Below the pieces are notes generated by a model, which did no database searches, was not told the origin of the DNA, and saw only the letters and a program-made list of their open reading frames with translations. Positions 57,489 through 64,000 of a stretch of DNA of 64,000 nucleotides are shown piece after piece. This DNA is from Actinomadura violacea (GTDB lineage Bacteria; Actinomycetota; Actinomycetes; Streptosporangiales; Streptosporangiaceae). Both the position numbers and the translations under genes were made by a program. The stretch spans positions 372,001 to 436,000 of the forward strand of contig NZ_JAGEPF010000002.1 in the NCBI RefSeq assembly GCF_017573465.1, read 5' to 3'. How positions within the stretch are numbered: position 1 is the stretch's first letter; the number at the start of each line of letters is the position of its first letter.

Positions 57489-58193
57489 CTATCTCTTGCG
57501 CGCGTGCACCAGGACGATGCTGCCCTGCCGGTTCGGCGCGCTCCGGTCGGCGAGCGCCACCAGCGGCGCCAGCGGGGCCGCCGCGTTGAAGCCGACCTTC
57601 CCGCCGTACGTCGACAGCGACAGGTAGAGGCGCTCGGTCGCGGCCGTCCTGAACTGGTAGGAGTGCCGCACCAGGTCGAGGCCGCGCTCGTCCATCAGCT
57701 TGCGGAGGCTCTCGTGGGTGTAGGTGTGCTGGACGTGGTACTTCGCCTTGTGCGCGTCGCGCAGCTTCGGCCATTCGTCCGCGCGGCTGAGCACGTCGGC
57801 GGACATGAAGATCTCACCGCCGGGCTTCAGCACCCGCGCCATCTCGTCGAGGGACTTCCCGCCGTCGTCGAAGTGCTCGATCGCGCACACCGACAGGACG
57901 GCGTCGAACGAGGCGTCGCCGAACGGCAGCCGCAGCGCGTCGCACTCGATCAGCGCGGGCGCGTCGGCGAGCGTCCGGCCGTAGACCATCTTGCCGCGGG
58001 CGAGGTCGATCGAGACGGCGTGGGCGCCGCGCCTGCGCGCGCGCCCGGCCCAGTAGCCGTCGCCCCCGGCGACGTCGAGGACCCGCTTGCCGTGCAGGTC
58101 CCGCCCCATCCAGGACAGCAGGGTCCCCGCCTCGCGGTAGCGGCACACGTGCACCTGGTGCCCCATGAAGGCGACCACATCCGAGAGTTTCAT
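57489..58193 (-). CDS. Class I SAM-dependent methyltransferase
   Basis: The 234-aa protein has the SAM motif I 'KRVLDVAGGDGYWAGRARRR', an acidic 'VSIDLARGK' and motif 'FDAVLSVCAIEHFDDGG'. It has no membrane helix. I place the start at ATG 58193, because the upstream in-frame TTG lies inside a -10 box (TACAGT, 58202-58207). The substrate is unknown; the neighbourhood suggests a glycan or lipid. Confidence 0.9.
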   Translation of the reverse strand: MKLSDVVAFMGHQVHVCRYREAGTLLSWMGRDLHGKRVLDVAGGDGYWAGRARRRGAHAVSIDLARGKMVYGRTLADAPALIECDALRLPFGDASFDAVLSVCAIEHFDDGGKSLDEMARVLKPGGEIFMSADVLSRADEWPKLRDAHKAKYHVQHTYTHESLRKLMDERGLDLVRHSYQFRTAATERLYLSLSTYGGKVGFNAAAPLAPLVALADRSAPNRQGSIVLVHARKR

Positions 58194-58201
58194 CGCCCCC
58201 A

Positions 58202-58207
58202 ACTGTA
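58202..58207 (-). promoter_or_regulatory. -10 box before the methyltransferase gene
   Basis: TACAGT, 8 nt, ATG. Back to back with the promoter at 58279-58284. Confidence 0.5.
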
Positions 58208-58278
58208 GGGCGCGGCGGGCGGCGGCGCGGCCGAAGCGGCGGTCTCCGAGCCGCGGCGCGGGGCGATCCCGGGTCGCC

Positions 58279-58284
58279 TACGCT
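58279..58284 (+). promoter_or_regulatory. -10 box of probable leaderless promoter (flippase-like gene)
   Basis: TACGCT, 6 nt, GTG. Confidence 0.6.
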
Positions 58285-58290
58285 GGGCGC

Positions 58291-59292
58291 GTGAACATCA
58301 AGGTCGTCGCCATGCGGGCGCTGCGCGTGCTGCTGGTCCTGCTCGCGCTCGGGTTCTGCGCCTTCAGCGTGGTCCAGCGCTGGGACGAGACGACGAAGGC
58401 GTTCCAGGAGATGTCCTGGCCCACGCTCACCGGCGCGCTCCTGCTGGGCCTGGCCGGCCTGTTCGCCTGGACGCTCGGGTGGCGGACCTTCCTCGGCGGC
58501 CTCGGCTCGCCCCTGCCGCTGCGCGTCGCGTACCGGATCTCGGCGATCTCCCAGCTCGGCAAGTACGTGCCGGGCAAGGTGTGGGCGCTGGTCACCCAGA
58601 TCGAGATGGCCCGCGAGCACAAGGTGCCCGCCGAGCGCAGCTTCGGCTCGACGCTGCTGGCCGTGGCGTCCTCCACCGCCTGCGGGCTCGCCGTGGCGGC
58701 GGTGACGCTGCCGCTGACGTCCGCGGCGGCGCGCCGCGAGTACTGGTGGCTGTTCCTGCTCGCCCCGTTCATGCTCGCGGCGCTGCACCCGAAGATCGTG
58801 ACGTGGGCGCTCGGCGTGATGCTCAGGCTCGTCCGGCGGCCGCCGCTGGAGCACCCCGTCAGCCTCGGCGTGACGCTGCGGGCCGTCGGCTGGACGGTCC
58901 TCGGCTGGGCGCTGTTCGGCGCGCACACCTGGCTGCTGTGCATGGCCGTCGGCGGCGACGGCCCCGGCCTGCCGTTCCTCGCGACCGGCGCCTACGCGCT
59001 CGCGTTCGTCGCCGGGTTCCTGGTCTTCATCGCGCCGGGCGGCATCGGCGCGCGGGAGGCCGCGCTGACGCTGGTGCTGACGCCGGTGCTGCCGCCCGGC
59101 GCGCCCATCGTCGTCGCGATCGCCTCCCGTGTGCTGCTGACGGCCGCCGACCTGCTCAACGCGGGCGCCGGCGTCCTGCTCGGCCGCCCTTCCCGGCGCC
59201 CCCGCCCGCAGTCCGGCGGCACCGCGGACGCGGACGGGAATGAAGGCGATCGTCCCGCGCTTGTCAGGGGTACCAAGCCAACGAAGGAGTGA
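58291..59292 (+). CDS. YbhN/UPF0104-type membrane protein (MprF/AglD-like flippase family)
   Basis: The 333-aa protein has about eight membrane helices and the family motifs 'ISQLGKYVPGKVWALVTQIE' and 'FIAPGGIGAREAALTLVL'. Related proteins form the lysyl-phosphatidylglycerol flippase part of MprF; archaeal AglD-type relatives work in glycan transfer. It probably moves lipid-linked sugars. A tail of about 30 hydrophilic residues ends the protein, and the thioredoxin gene starts 3 bp after it. Confidence 0.88.
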   Translation: MNIKVVAMRALRVLLVLLALGFCAFSVVQRWDETTKAFQEMSWPTLTGALLLGLAGLFAWTLGWRTFLGGLGSPLPLRVAYRISAISQLGKYVPGKVWALVTQIEMAREHKVPAERSFGSTLLAVASSTACGLAVAAVTLPLTSAAARREYWWLFLLAPFMLAALHPKIVTWALGVMLRLVRRPPLEHPVSLGVTLRAVGWTVLGWALFGAHTWLLCMAVGGDGPGLPFLATGAYALAFVAGFLVFIAPGGIGAREAALTLVLTPVLPPGAPIVVAIASRVLLTAADLLNAGAGVLLGRPSRRPRPQSGGTADADGNEGDRPALVRGTKPTKE

Positions 59293-59294
59293 CC

Positions 59295-59618
59295 GTGACG
59301 GCCCCCATCAGCGTGACCGACGCCACGTTCGCCGAGGAAGTCCTGAACAGCGACGTGCCGGTGCTCGTCGACTTCTGGGCGGACTGGTGCGGCCCGTGCC
59401 GCATGATCGCCCCCGTCCTCGACCAGATCGCCGCCGAGCAGGACGGCAAGATCAAGATCGCCAAGCTGGACTACGACGCGAACCCGCAGACCCCGCAGAA
59501 GTACGGGGTGCTGGGCCTGCCGACGCTGCTGCTGCTGAAGAACGGCGAGGTCGTCGAGCAGATCACCGGCGCGAAGCCGAAGCGGGCCCTGCTCAAGGTC
59601 ATCGAGCCGCACCTGTGA
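59295..59618 (+). CDS. trxA: Thioredoxin
   Basis: The 107-aa protein has the redox site WCGPC (W31-C35, C32 and C35) in 'VLVDFWADWCGPCRMIAPVL' and the cis-Pro 'GLPTLLLLKNGE'. No signal peptide, so cytoplasmic. AAGGAG precedes the GTG at 59295. It is co-transcribed with the flippase-like gene. Its last 20 bp overlap the 3' end of the convergent GT4 gene. Confidence 0.96.
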   Translation: MTAPISVTDATFAEEVLNSDVPVLVDFWADWCGPCRMIAPVLDQIAAEQDGKIKIAKLDYDANPQTPQKYGVLGLPTLLLLKNGEVVEQITGAKPKRALLKVIEPHL

Positions 59619-60741
59619 GCCCGGTGAGGCGCTCCAGGTAGGCGGCCCAGACCGGGCCGTGGTCGACCGGGCGGACGCCGGAGCGCAGCCGCTCCGGCTC
59701 CCCCGGCGCGTAGAACCGGGTGAGGGCGGCCGCCAGCGCGGGCGCGTCGCCGGGCGGGCAGACCAGCCCGTCCACGCCGTCGCGGACCTGCTCGGCGAAC
59801 CCGCCGACGTCCGTCGCGATCACCGGCAGGCCGTGCTCGTAGGCCATCCACACGTTCTGCGACGCGGTGGCCGTCCGGTACGGCAGGACGAGCGCGTCCG
59901 CGGCGGCGAACAGGCCGGGGACGTCCGCGGCGGGCACGTAACCGGGCCGCAGGTCCACCCGGGACTCCAGATCCAGCTCCCTGATCAGCGCGCGGGTCTC
60001 GTCCAGGCCGCCCCAGAACTCGCCGGCGACGGTCAGCCCGACGTCGCCGGGGCCGTCGGCGAGCGCGCGCAGCAGGACGTCCAGGCCCTTGTACGGGCGG
60101 ACGATCCCCCAGAACAGCAGCCGCCGCCGCACCTTCCCGTCGCCGCCGCCTGCGGGCGCGCCGCCGGACGCGGGCAGGTGCGCGGGCATCTCCGCCACGC
60201 GGACGGGGCGCGAGGTCAGCCCGCGCGCCAGGTCAGCCTGCGCCTCGGAGTGGACGAGGACGCCGTCGACCTTGCGCAGCAGCCGCTTCATCAGCGGCTC
60301 GTCGTACGGCTTGCGCTCGTGCGGCAGCACGTTGTGGCACAGCGCCACGACTCTGCTCCCCGAGGGGGGACGCCCCCCCACACCCCCCGCAAGGCTTTTG
60401 GTCCGGTGCCGGAGACCGGCGAGTATGCCCAGGTAGGACGGCACCTGGACGGGGCTGAGCACCGCCAGCACGACCAGGTCGCAGGCGCGCAGCGCCCGGC
60501 CGGTGCGGTACCAGCCGTCGGGGCGGCGCCAGTCGAGGCGGTGCCGGGTGCCGGGGAACGGCTCGCCCTCCGGCTCGGAGATCGTCTGCTGCCCCGGGTA
60601 CAGGAAGCCGGGGTACTGGGCGCGCCACGACTCGATCGCGACGTCGTGCCCCGCCGCGGCCAGCCGCCGCGCCAGCTCGGTGGTGTGGTGGGCGCCGCCC
60701 CCCTTGTACGGGAAGGCGGGCCCGACGATCGCGACCCGCAC
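59599..60741 (-). CDS. GT4-family glycosyltransferase with repeat-derived insert
   Basis: The 380-aa protein has the GT-B N-terminal 'RVAIVGPAFPYKGGGAHHTT', 'FWGIVRPYKGLDVLLRAL' and donor site 'WMAYEHGLPVIATDVGGFAE'. It starts at GTG overlapping the stop of the GT2 gene by 1 nt. Residues about 114-131 ('KSLAGGVGGRPPSGS') are encoded by a C/G-tract sequence that looks like a dispersed intergenic repeat and interrupt a usually compact loop. It belongs to an envelope-glycan operon with the GT2 and GT-C genes. Confidence 0.9.
   Translation of the reverse strand: MRVAIVGPAFPYKGGGAHHTTELARRLAAAGHDVAIESWRAQYPGFLYPGQQTISEPEGEPFPGTRHRLDWRRPDGWYRTGRALRACDLVVLAVLSPVQVPSYLGILAGLRHRTKSLAGGVGGRPPSGSRVVALCHNVLPHERKPYDEPLMKRLLRKVDGVLVHSEAQADLARGLTSRPVRVAEMPAHLPASGGAPAGGGDGKVRRRLLFWGIVRPYKGLDVLLRALADGPGDVGLTVAGEFWGGLDETRALIRELDLESRVDLRPGYVPAADVPGLFAAADALVLPYRTATASQNVWMAYEHGLPVIATDVGGFAEQVRDGVDGLVCPPGDAPALAAALTRFYAPGEPERLRSGVRPVDHGPVWAAYLERLTGLTGAAR
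60352..60403. repeat. C/G-tract repeat-like element inside the GT4 gene
   Basis: Runs of six to seven G or C (parts GAGGGGGGACGCCCCCCC and CACACCCCCCGCAAGGC) make an imperfect hairpin. It resembles dispersed actinomycete intergenic repeats and adds an in-frame block to the protein. Confidence 0.6.
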
Positions 60742-61691
60742 TAGACGTCGCCGCGGGATCGGACGATCAGGTCGGCCAGCAGCGCCAGCGACGCGATGAT
60801 CAGCCCCGTCACGAAGATCATGATGGTGTTGTTGGCGAAGTAGCCGATGTGCACCACCATGTCGAACACGCCCTTGAGCAGCCCGATCCCGATCAGCCAC
60901 AGCGCCAGCGGCATCAGCACCTTGAGCGGGTTGAAGTACATCACCATCCGCAGCACCTGCAGGATGTAGCGGTAGGCGTCCTTGGTGAAGTGGAACTTGG
61001 ACTTGCCGGCCCGCTTGGCGTAGTCGATCGGCGTGTAGTGCACGGGGTGCTGGTTCGACAGGAACGCGATCGTGATCGTGGTGACGCAGGAGAACCCGGG
61101 CGGCAGCAGCCGCAGGTAGGGCAGCGACACCTCGCGGCGGAACGCGCGCAGCCCCGAGTTCAGGTCGGGGATCCGCGAGTTGGTGAGCCGCTCGGCGACC
61201 TTGCGGATGAACCACTTCGCGGGCACCCGCAGCAGCTTGTGCGTGCCCTCCTCGGTGGTGCGGGCCCCGACGACCTGGTCGATGGACGGGTCGGTGTCCA
61301 GGATGTCGACGAGGTCGGGGATCCGCTCGTTCGGGTAGGACATGTCGGCGTCGGTCCACACCACGATGTCGCCGCGGGCCTGCTGGGAGCCGATCCGCCG
61401 GACCGTCCCCGAGCCGCTGTTGTGCTGGAACGCCATGACCCGCATCTGCGGGAAGCGCGGCGCCGCCTCCTCCAGCCGGGCGAGGGTGTCGTCGGTGGAG
61501 CAGTCGTCGACGGCGAGCAGCTCGTAGCTCTTGCCGCTGTTGTCCATGGCCTTCGTGATGCGCTCGACCTCGTCGATCACGTGGTCCTGCTCGTTGTAGC
61601 AGGGCAGGACGATGGTGACGTGCACGGGGTCGCTCGGCTCGGCGCTTTCGGGCGTGGCTCGCTGCGCTGGCTCGGCGGGCTGGGTACTCAC
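60741..61691 (-). CDS. GT2 polyprenol-phosphate-type glycosyltransferase
   Basis: The 316-aa protein has a GT2 domain with 'VTIVLPCYNEQDHVIDEVER', 'DDCSTDD' and metal-binding 'WTDADMSYPNERIPDLVDIL'. Two C-terminal membrane helices (residues about 240-300) anchor it. The layout matches polyprenol-phosphate mannose/glucose synthases such as Ppm1 or GtrB. I chose GTG 61691, 8 nt after a TATTCT box, over the upstream codon at 61712. Confidence 0.92.
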   Translation of the reverse strand: MSTQPAEPAQRATPESAEPSDPVHVTIVLPCYNEQDHVIDEVERITKAMDNSGKSYELLAVDDCSTDDTLARLEEAAPRFPQMRVMAFQHNSGSGTVRRIGSQQARGDIVVWTDADMSYPNERIPDLVDILDTDPSIDQVVGARTTEEGTHKLLRVPAKWFIRKVAERLTNSRIPDLNSGLRAFRREVSLPYLRLLPPGFSCVTTITIAFLSNQHPVHYTPIDYAKRAGKSKFHFTKDAYRYILQVLRMVMYFNPLKVLMPLALWLIGIGLLKGVFDMVVHIGYFANNTIMIFVTGLIIASLALLADLIVRSRGDV

Positions 61692-61699
61692 GCACCGCG

Positions 61700-61705
61700 A
61701 GAATA
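61700..61705 (-). promoter_or_regulatory. -10 box before the GT2 gene
   Basis: TATTCT, 8 nt, GTG. Confidence 0.55.
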
Positions 61706-61752
61706 CTCGCAACCGGGGACCCCGGCCGACTCACCGGCCGGAACAGGGCCCG

Positions 61753-63795
61753 TCAGGGGGCCGTCGGCTCGGCGATCCACACGTCGAAGGCGAGGCCCCA
61801 GGACCCGCCCGGAGGCTTGTCGAGGGTCCGCCCGTCCTGCCGGGAGCGCAGCGCCATGATCTGCCGGGGGCGGCCGTACGGCGCCACCTGCTCGGGCTTG
61901 GAGCCCATGACCACCGGGTGCCGCCCGACGCGGTCGATCTTCCGCAGGACGCGGCGGACGTCGGACTGCGTCGCGAACGAGGTGCTGCGCGCGGAGGGGA
62001 TCCCGCACATCCCGCGCAGGACCTGCAGGAAGCGGTCGGCGGTGCCGGCCTCGACCACCACGACGGACCGTCCGGGCCCGAGCCTGTCGCACATCGCGTT
62101 GACGGCGCCGACCTCCTTCTGGTCGGTGCGGCCCACCATGTACGGCGCGGACGTGATGACGATCGGCACGAGCATCAGCACGACGCCCGACACCGCCGAC
62201 ACCTGCACCACCCGCCGCGAGTACCCGAGCCGCCGGAGCCGCTTGGTGATCCACGCGGCCGCGAACACCGTGAACAGCAGCAGCCCGGGGATGACCAGGC
62301 CGATCAGCCGCCGGGACGCCCACGGGTGGTCCGGGGTGATGCCCGGCCTGACCAGCACCTGGACGGTCGTCCAGACGACGATCGCGTAGGGCAGCGGCCA
62401 CTGCGGCGACTGGCGGCGCATCAGCCGCCGCACGAGCAGCGCCGCGCCGAACGTGGCGAGCAGCAGCGCGGGGATGCCGATGTACCAGACGACCCAGTAC
62501 AGCGACAGCTCCGAGTACTGCCGGGTGCCGTCCAGCGGCAGGTGGTCGACCTTCTGGACGGCCTCGATGAACTGGGCGTTCAGCCGGTCGTCGGTGTTGG
62601 TCGGGACGCGCCGGACGGTCTGCACGAGGGGCCGGACGGCGAACCCGACCATGACCAGCGCGGTGAGGACGGCGGCGGCGCCGGGCAGCCGGCCGCGCCC
62701 GATCGCCGCGCCGGCCGCGCGCAGCCGCCGGCCCGTCGCGTCCCAGCGGAGCAGGAGCACCATCAGGACGGTCGCGGCGACGATCGCGCCGGAGATGAGC
62801 AGCAGCGGGTCCAGCGAGGCGTGCAGGTAGTCCAGGTACGGGCGGGACTTCAGGTAACCCTCGACGAGCCCGGCGGCGGCGCCGAGCGCGAGCCCGCCCG
62901 CGAGGGCGTAGCCGGTCCGGCGCCGCCACGCGACGAGCAGCCCGGCGTACACCACGGCGGGCAGGATGTCGCGGATCCCGTCGATCCGGACGAGCACGAT
63001 CAGCCCGAGCGCGAGGCCGCCGAGGAACGCCTTCACCATCGCCGGGCGGGGCCGCTCCGTCCGGCCGTCGTGCAGCAGCGACAGCCCGCCGAGCAGCAGG
63101 ATCAGCGCCGGCGGCTCGCTGAACGTGGACCGCGACACCCACAGCATCGGCAGGGTCAGCGCCAGCAGCAGCGCCCCGGCGGGCGCCCACCGCGGGCCGA
63201 CCAGCCGGGCGACGAGCCCGCCGAACGCCAGCACGCTGCAGGCGCCCAGCAGCGGCGCCATCAGCAGCATCCCGTGGACGCCGCCCGCCCAGCCGCCGAG
63301 CGCGAGGATCAGCGGCAGGCCCGCCATGAACTGCGGGACGACCGACCCGCCGTGCTCGTAGAAGGCGGGGCTGTCGAAGCTCAGCGCCGGGTCGCCGCCG
63401 CCGAACGCCCAGCGCATCTGCGGGATCGGCAGCGAGCCGTGGTCCTGCAGCCACGTCGCGAACTGCACGTAGGAGGCGGGGTCGCGGCGGACGATGATCT
63501 GCTCGGAGCACATCAGCGCCTCGAACACCAGGAACGCGACGGCGACGGCGATCACGCCGGCCGCCGACCACCACGGCGCGGGGCCGAGCGGGCCGTCCCG
63601 CTCGGCGGTCTCGTCGCGGGGGCGGCGCCGCAGGCCGAGCCAGAGCGCCGCGGCGGCGGCCGGCACCCACAGCAGGATCGCCGGGCCCGGCCGGAACACC
63701 CCGCCCATGAGCAGCGGGAGCGCCACCACGAGCCAGGCCGCGACCAGCAGCGCCGGCGCCACGGTGATCCGGGCGAGCAGCCGACCCGCGTTCAT
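61753..63795 (-). CDS. GT-C-type multi-pass membrane glycosyltransferase-like protein
   Basis: The 680-aa protein has about 12-13 membrane helices and an extracytoplasmic C-terminal domain. Early on, 'IIVRRDPASYVQFATWLQDH' and 'DSPAFYEHGGSVVPQF' hold the acidic residues expected in the first loop of GT39/GT-C enzymes. It probably takes sugar from the polyprenol-phosphate sugar made by the GT2 neighbour and transfers it outside the cell. It starts by overlap (ATGA) with a 13-codon micro-ORF. Confidence 0.85.
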   Translation of the reverse strand: MNAGRLLARITVAPALLVAAWLVVALPLLMGGVFRPGPAILLWVPAAAAALWLGLRRRPRDETAERDGPLGPAPWWSAAGVIAVAVAFLVFEALMCSEQIIVRRDPASYVQFATWLQDHGSLPIPQMRWAFGGGDPALSFDSPAFYEHGGSVVPQFMAGLPLILALGGWAGGVHGMLLMAPLLGACSVLAFGGLVARLVGPRWAPAGALLLALTLPMLWVSRSTFSEPPALILLLGGLSLLHDGRTERPRPAMVKAFLGGLALGLIVLVRIDGIRDILPAVVYAGLLVAWRRRTGYALAGGLALGAAAGLVEGYLKSRPYLDYLHASLDPLLLISGAIVAATVLMVLLLRWDATGRRLRAAGAAIGRGRLPGAAAVLTALVMVGFAVRPLVQTVRRVPTNTDDRLNAQFIEAVQKVDHLPLDGTRQYSELSLYWVVWYIGIPALLLATFGAALLVRRLMRRQSPQWPLPYAIVVWTTVQVLVRPGITPDHPWASRRLIGLVIPGLLLFTVFAAAWITKRLRRLGYSRRVVQVSAVSGVVLMLVPIVITSAPYMVGRTDQKEVGAVNAMCDRLGPGRSVVVVEAGTADRFLQVLRGMCGIPSARSTSFATQSDVRRVLRKIDRVGRHPVVMGSKPEQVAPYGRPRQIMALRSRQDGRTLDKPPGGSWGLAFDVWIAEPTAP

Positions 63796-63833
63796 GAACC
63801 CGCCCCGTGCTCGTCCGATCCGTGCTCAGTCAT
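63792..63833 (-). CDS. 13-codon micro-ORF coupled to the GT-C gene
   Basis: Reading MTEHGSDEHGAGS, it begins at ATG 63833, 9 nt after a -10 box, and its TGA overlaps the GT-C ATG as ATGA. It is too short to be found by ordinary gene calling. It could deliver ribosomes to the GT-C gene, which has only a weak GGGGCGGG upstream. Confidence 0.45.
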   Translation of the reverse strand: MTEHGSDEHGAGS

Positions 63834-63842
63834 CGGAGTCGG

Positions 63843-63848
63843 AGCGTA
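63843..63848 (-). promoter_or_regulatory. -10 box before the GT-C micro-ORF
   Basis: TACGCT on the minus strand, 9 nt before the micro-ORF ATG. Confidence 0.5.
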
Positions 63849-63891
63849 GCGGTACCGGCCCGTTGCCGAGTCCCGGCCGGTCACGGGGCTC

Positions 63892-63897
63892 TACGCT
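63892..63897 (+). promoter_or_regulatory. -10 box of probable leaderless promoter (partial gene at right edge)
   Basis: TACGCT, 6 nt, ATG at 63904. Divergent from the box at 63843-63848, 43 bp away. Confidence 0.6.
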
Positions 63898-63903
63898 CGC
63901 CCC

Positions 63904-64000
63904 ATGAGCCAGAGCGAACCCGCCGCGTCCGGACCCGCCGAGCTGCTGCGGCGGCGGTTGGACGACGACCCGTCCCGGCCCCTCGTCACCTACTACGACG
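63904..64000 (+). CDS. Start of a TIGR03089-like (acyl-CoA-synthetase-related) protein, cut by the window
   Basis: Only 32 codons are inside the window: 'PAELLRRRLDDDPSRPLVTY' is the typical opening of actinobacterial TIGR03089 proteins, which resemble the N-terminal part of AMP-forming acyl-CoA synthetases and lie near wall-glycan genes. The rest is missing, so the call is tentative. Confidence 0.6.
   Translation, partial: MSQSEPAASGPAELLRRRLDDDPSRPLVTYYD

Overview
The window is a GC-rich chromosomal segment of a filamentous-type actinomycete. Codon use is strongly G/C-ending and genes are packed on both strands. The gene order matches, from memory, the conserved block Rv3240c-Rv3265c of Mycobacterium tuberculosis and the secA-hpf-mtrAB-whiB-fbi region of Streptomyces coelicolor. 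The mix of proteins suggests Thermomonosporaceae/Streptosporangiales (Actinomadura-like), but that is an inference. I see no tRNA, rRNA, CRISPR array, transposase or prophage. The window ends inside a gene.

Region by region: (1) 0-3 kb, a GntR/UTRA regulator and a PTS EIIC sugar permease, then a small DUF6459-like protein. (2) 3-10 kb, secA, a small membrane protein, a YcaQ-type DNA glycosylase, an orphan NarL-type response regulator and the ribosome hibernation factor hpf. (3) 10-16 kb, a ComF-like phosphoribosyltransferase and the mtrA-mtrB-lpqB envelope-stress operon. (4) 16-24 kb, a translationally coupled MoxR/DUF58/DUF4129/DUF4350 membrane-complex operon with SpoIIM and RDD proteins. 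(5) 24-29 kb, the most accessory-looking stretch: a secreted GH5 endoglycoceramidase-like hydrolase, a metallo-beta-lactamase-fold hydrolase, an HxlR regulator, an MFS exporter and a divergent LysR regulator. (6) 29-36 kb, two adjacent S-adenosylhomocysteine hydrolases of different subfamilies, a MerR regulator and a NarL-type two-component pair. (7) 36-46 kb, CDF transporter, sugar-phosphate SIS isomerase, Trm112, phosphomannomutase, DUF3499, a zincin-like protein without its metal motif, DUF5719, a giant GT2 membrane glycosyltransferase and whiB. (8) 46-54 kb, a Q/Y/G/P-rich membrane protein and coenzyme F420 synthesis (fbiA, fbiB, fbiC) with a binding protein. (9) 54-64 kb, AlkA-like glycosylase, sugar nucleotidyltransferase, two GT4s, a GT2, a GT-C-type membrane protein, a methyltransferase, a flippase-like protein and thioredoxin.

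The common themes are cell-envelope biogenesis (Sec export, MtrAB-LpqB, mannose-phosphate supply, polyprenol and lipid-linked glycosyl transfer, WhiB), C1 metabolism (SAH recycling) and F420 redox chemistry. I find no clear undescribed defence or mobile system. The best leads are regulatory and structural: a threefold 17-bp element around the HxlR/MBL genes, a 13-codon micro-ORF coupled to a membrane glycosyltransferase, about a dozen starts placed 6-8 nt after a -10 box (probable leaderless mRNAs), the paired SAH hydrolases, and a repeat-derived in-frame insertion in a GT4 gene.
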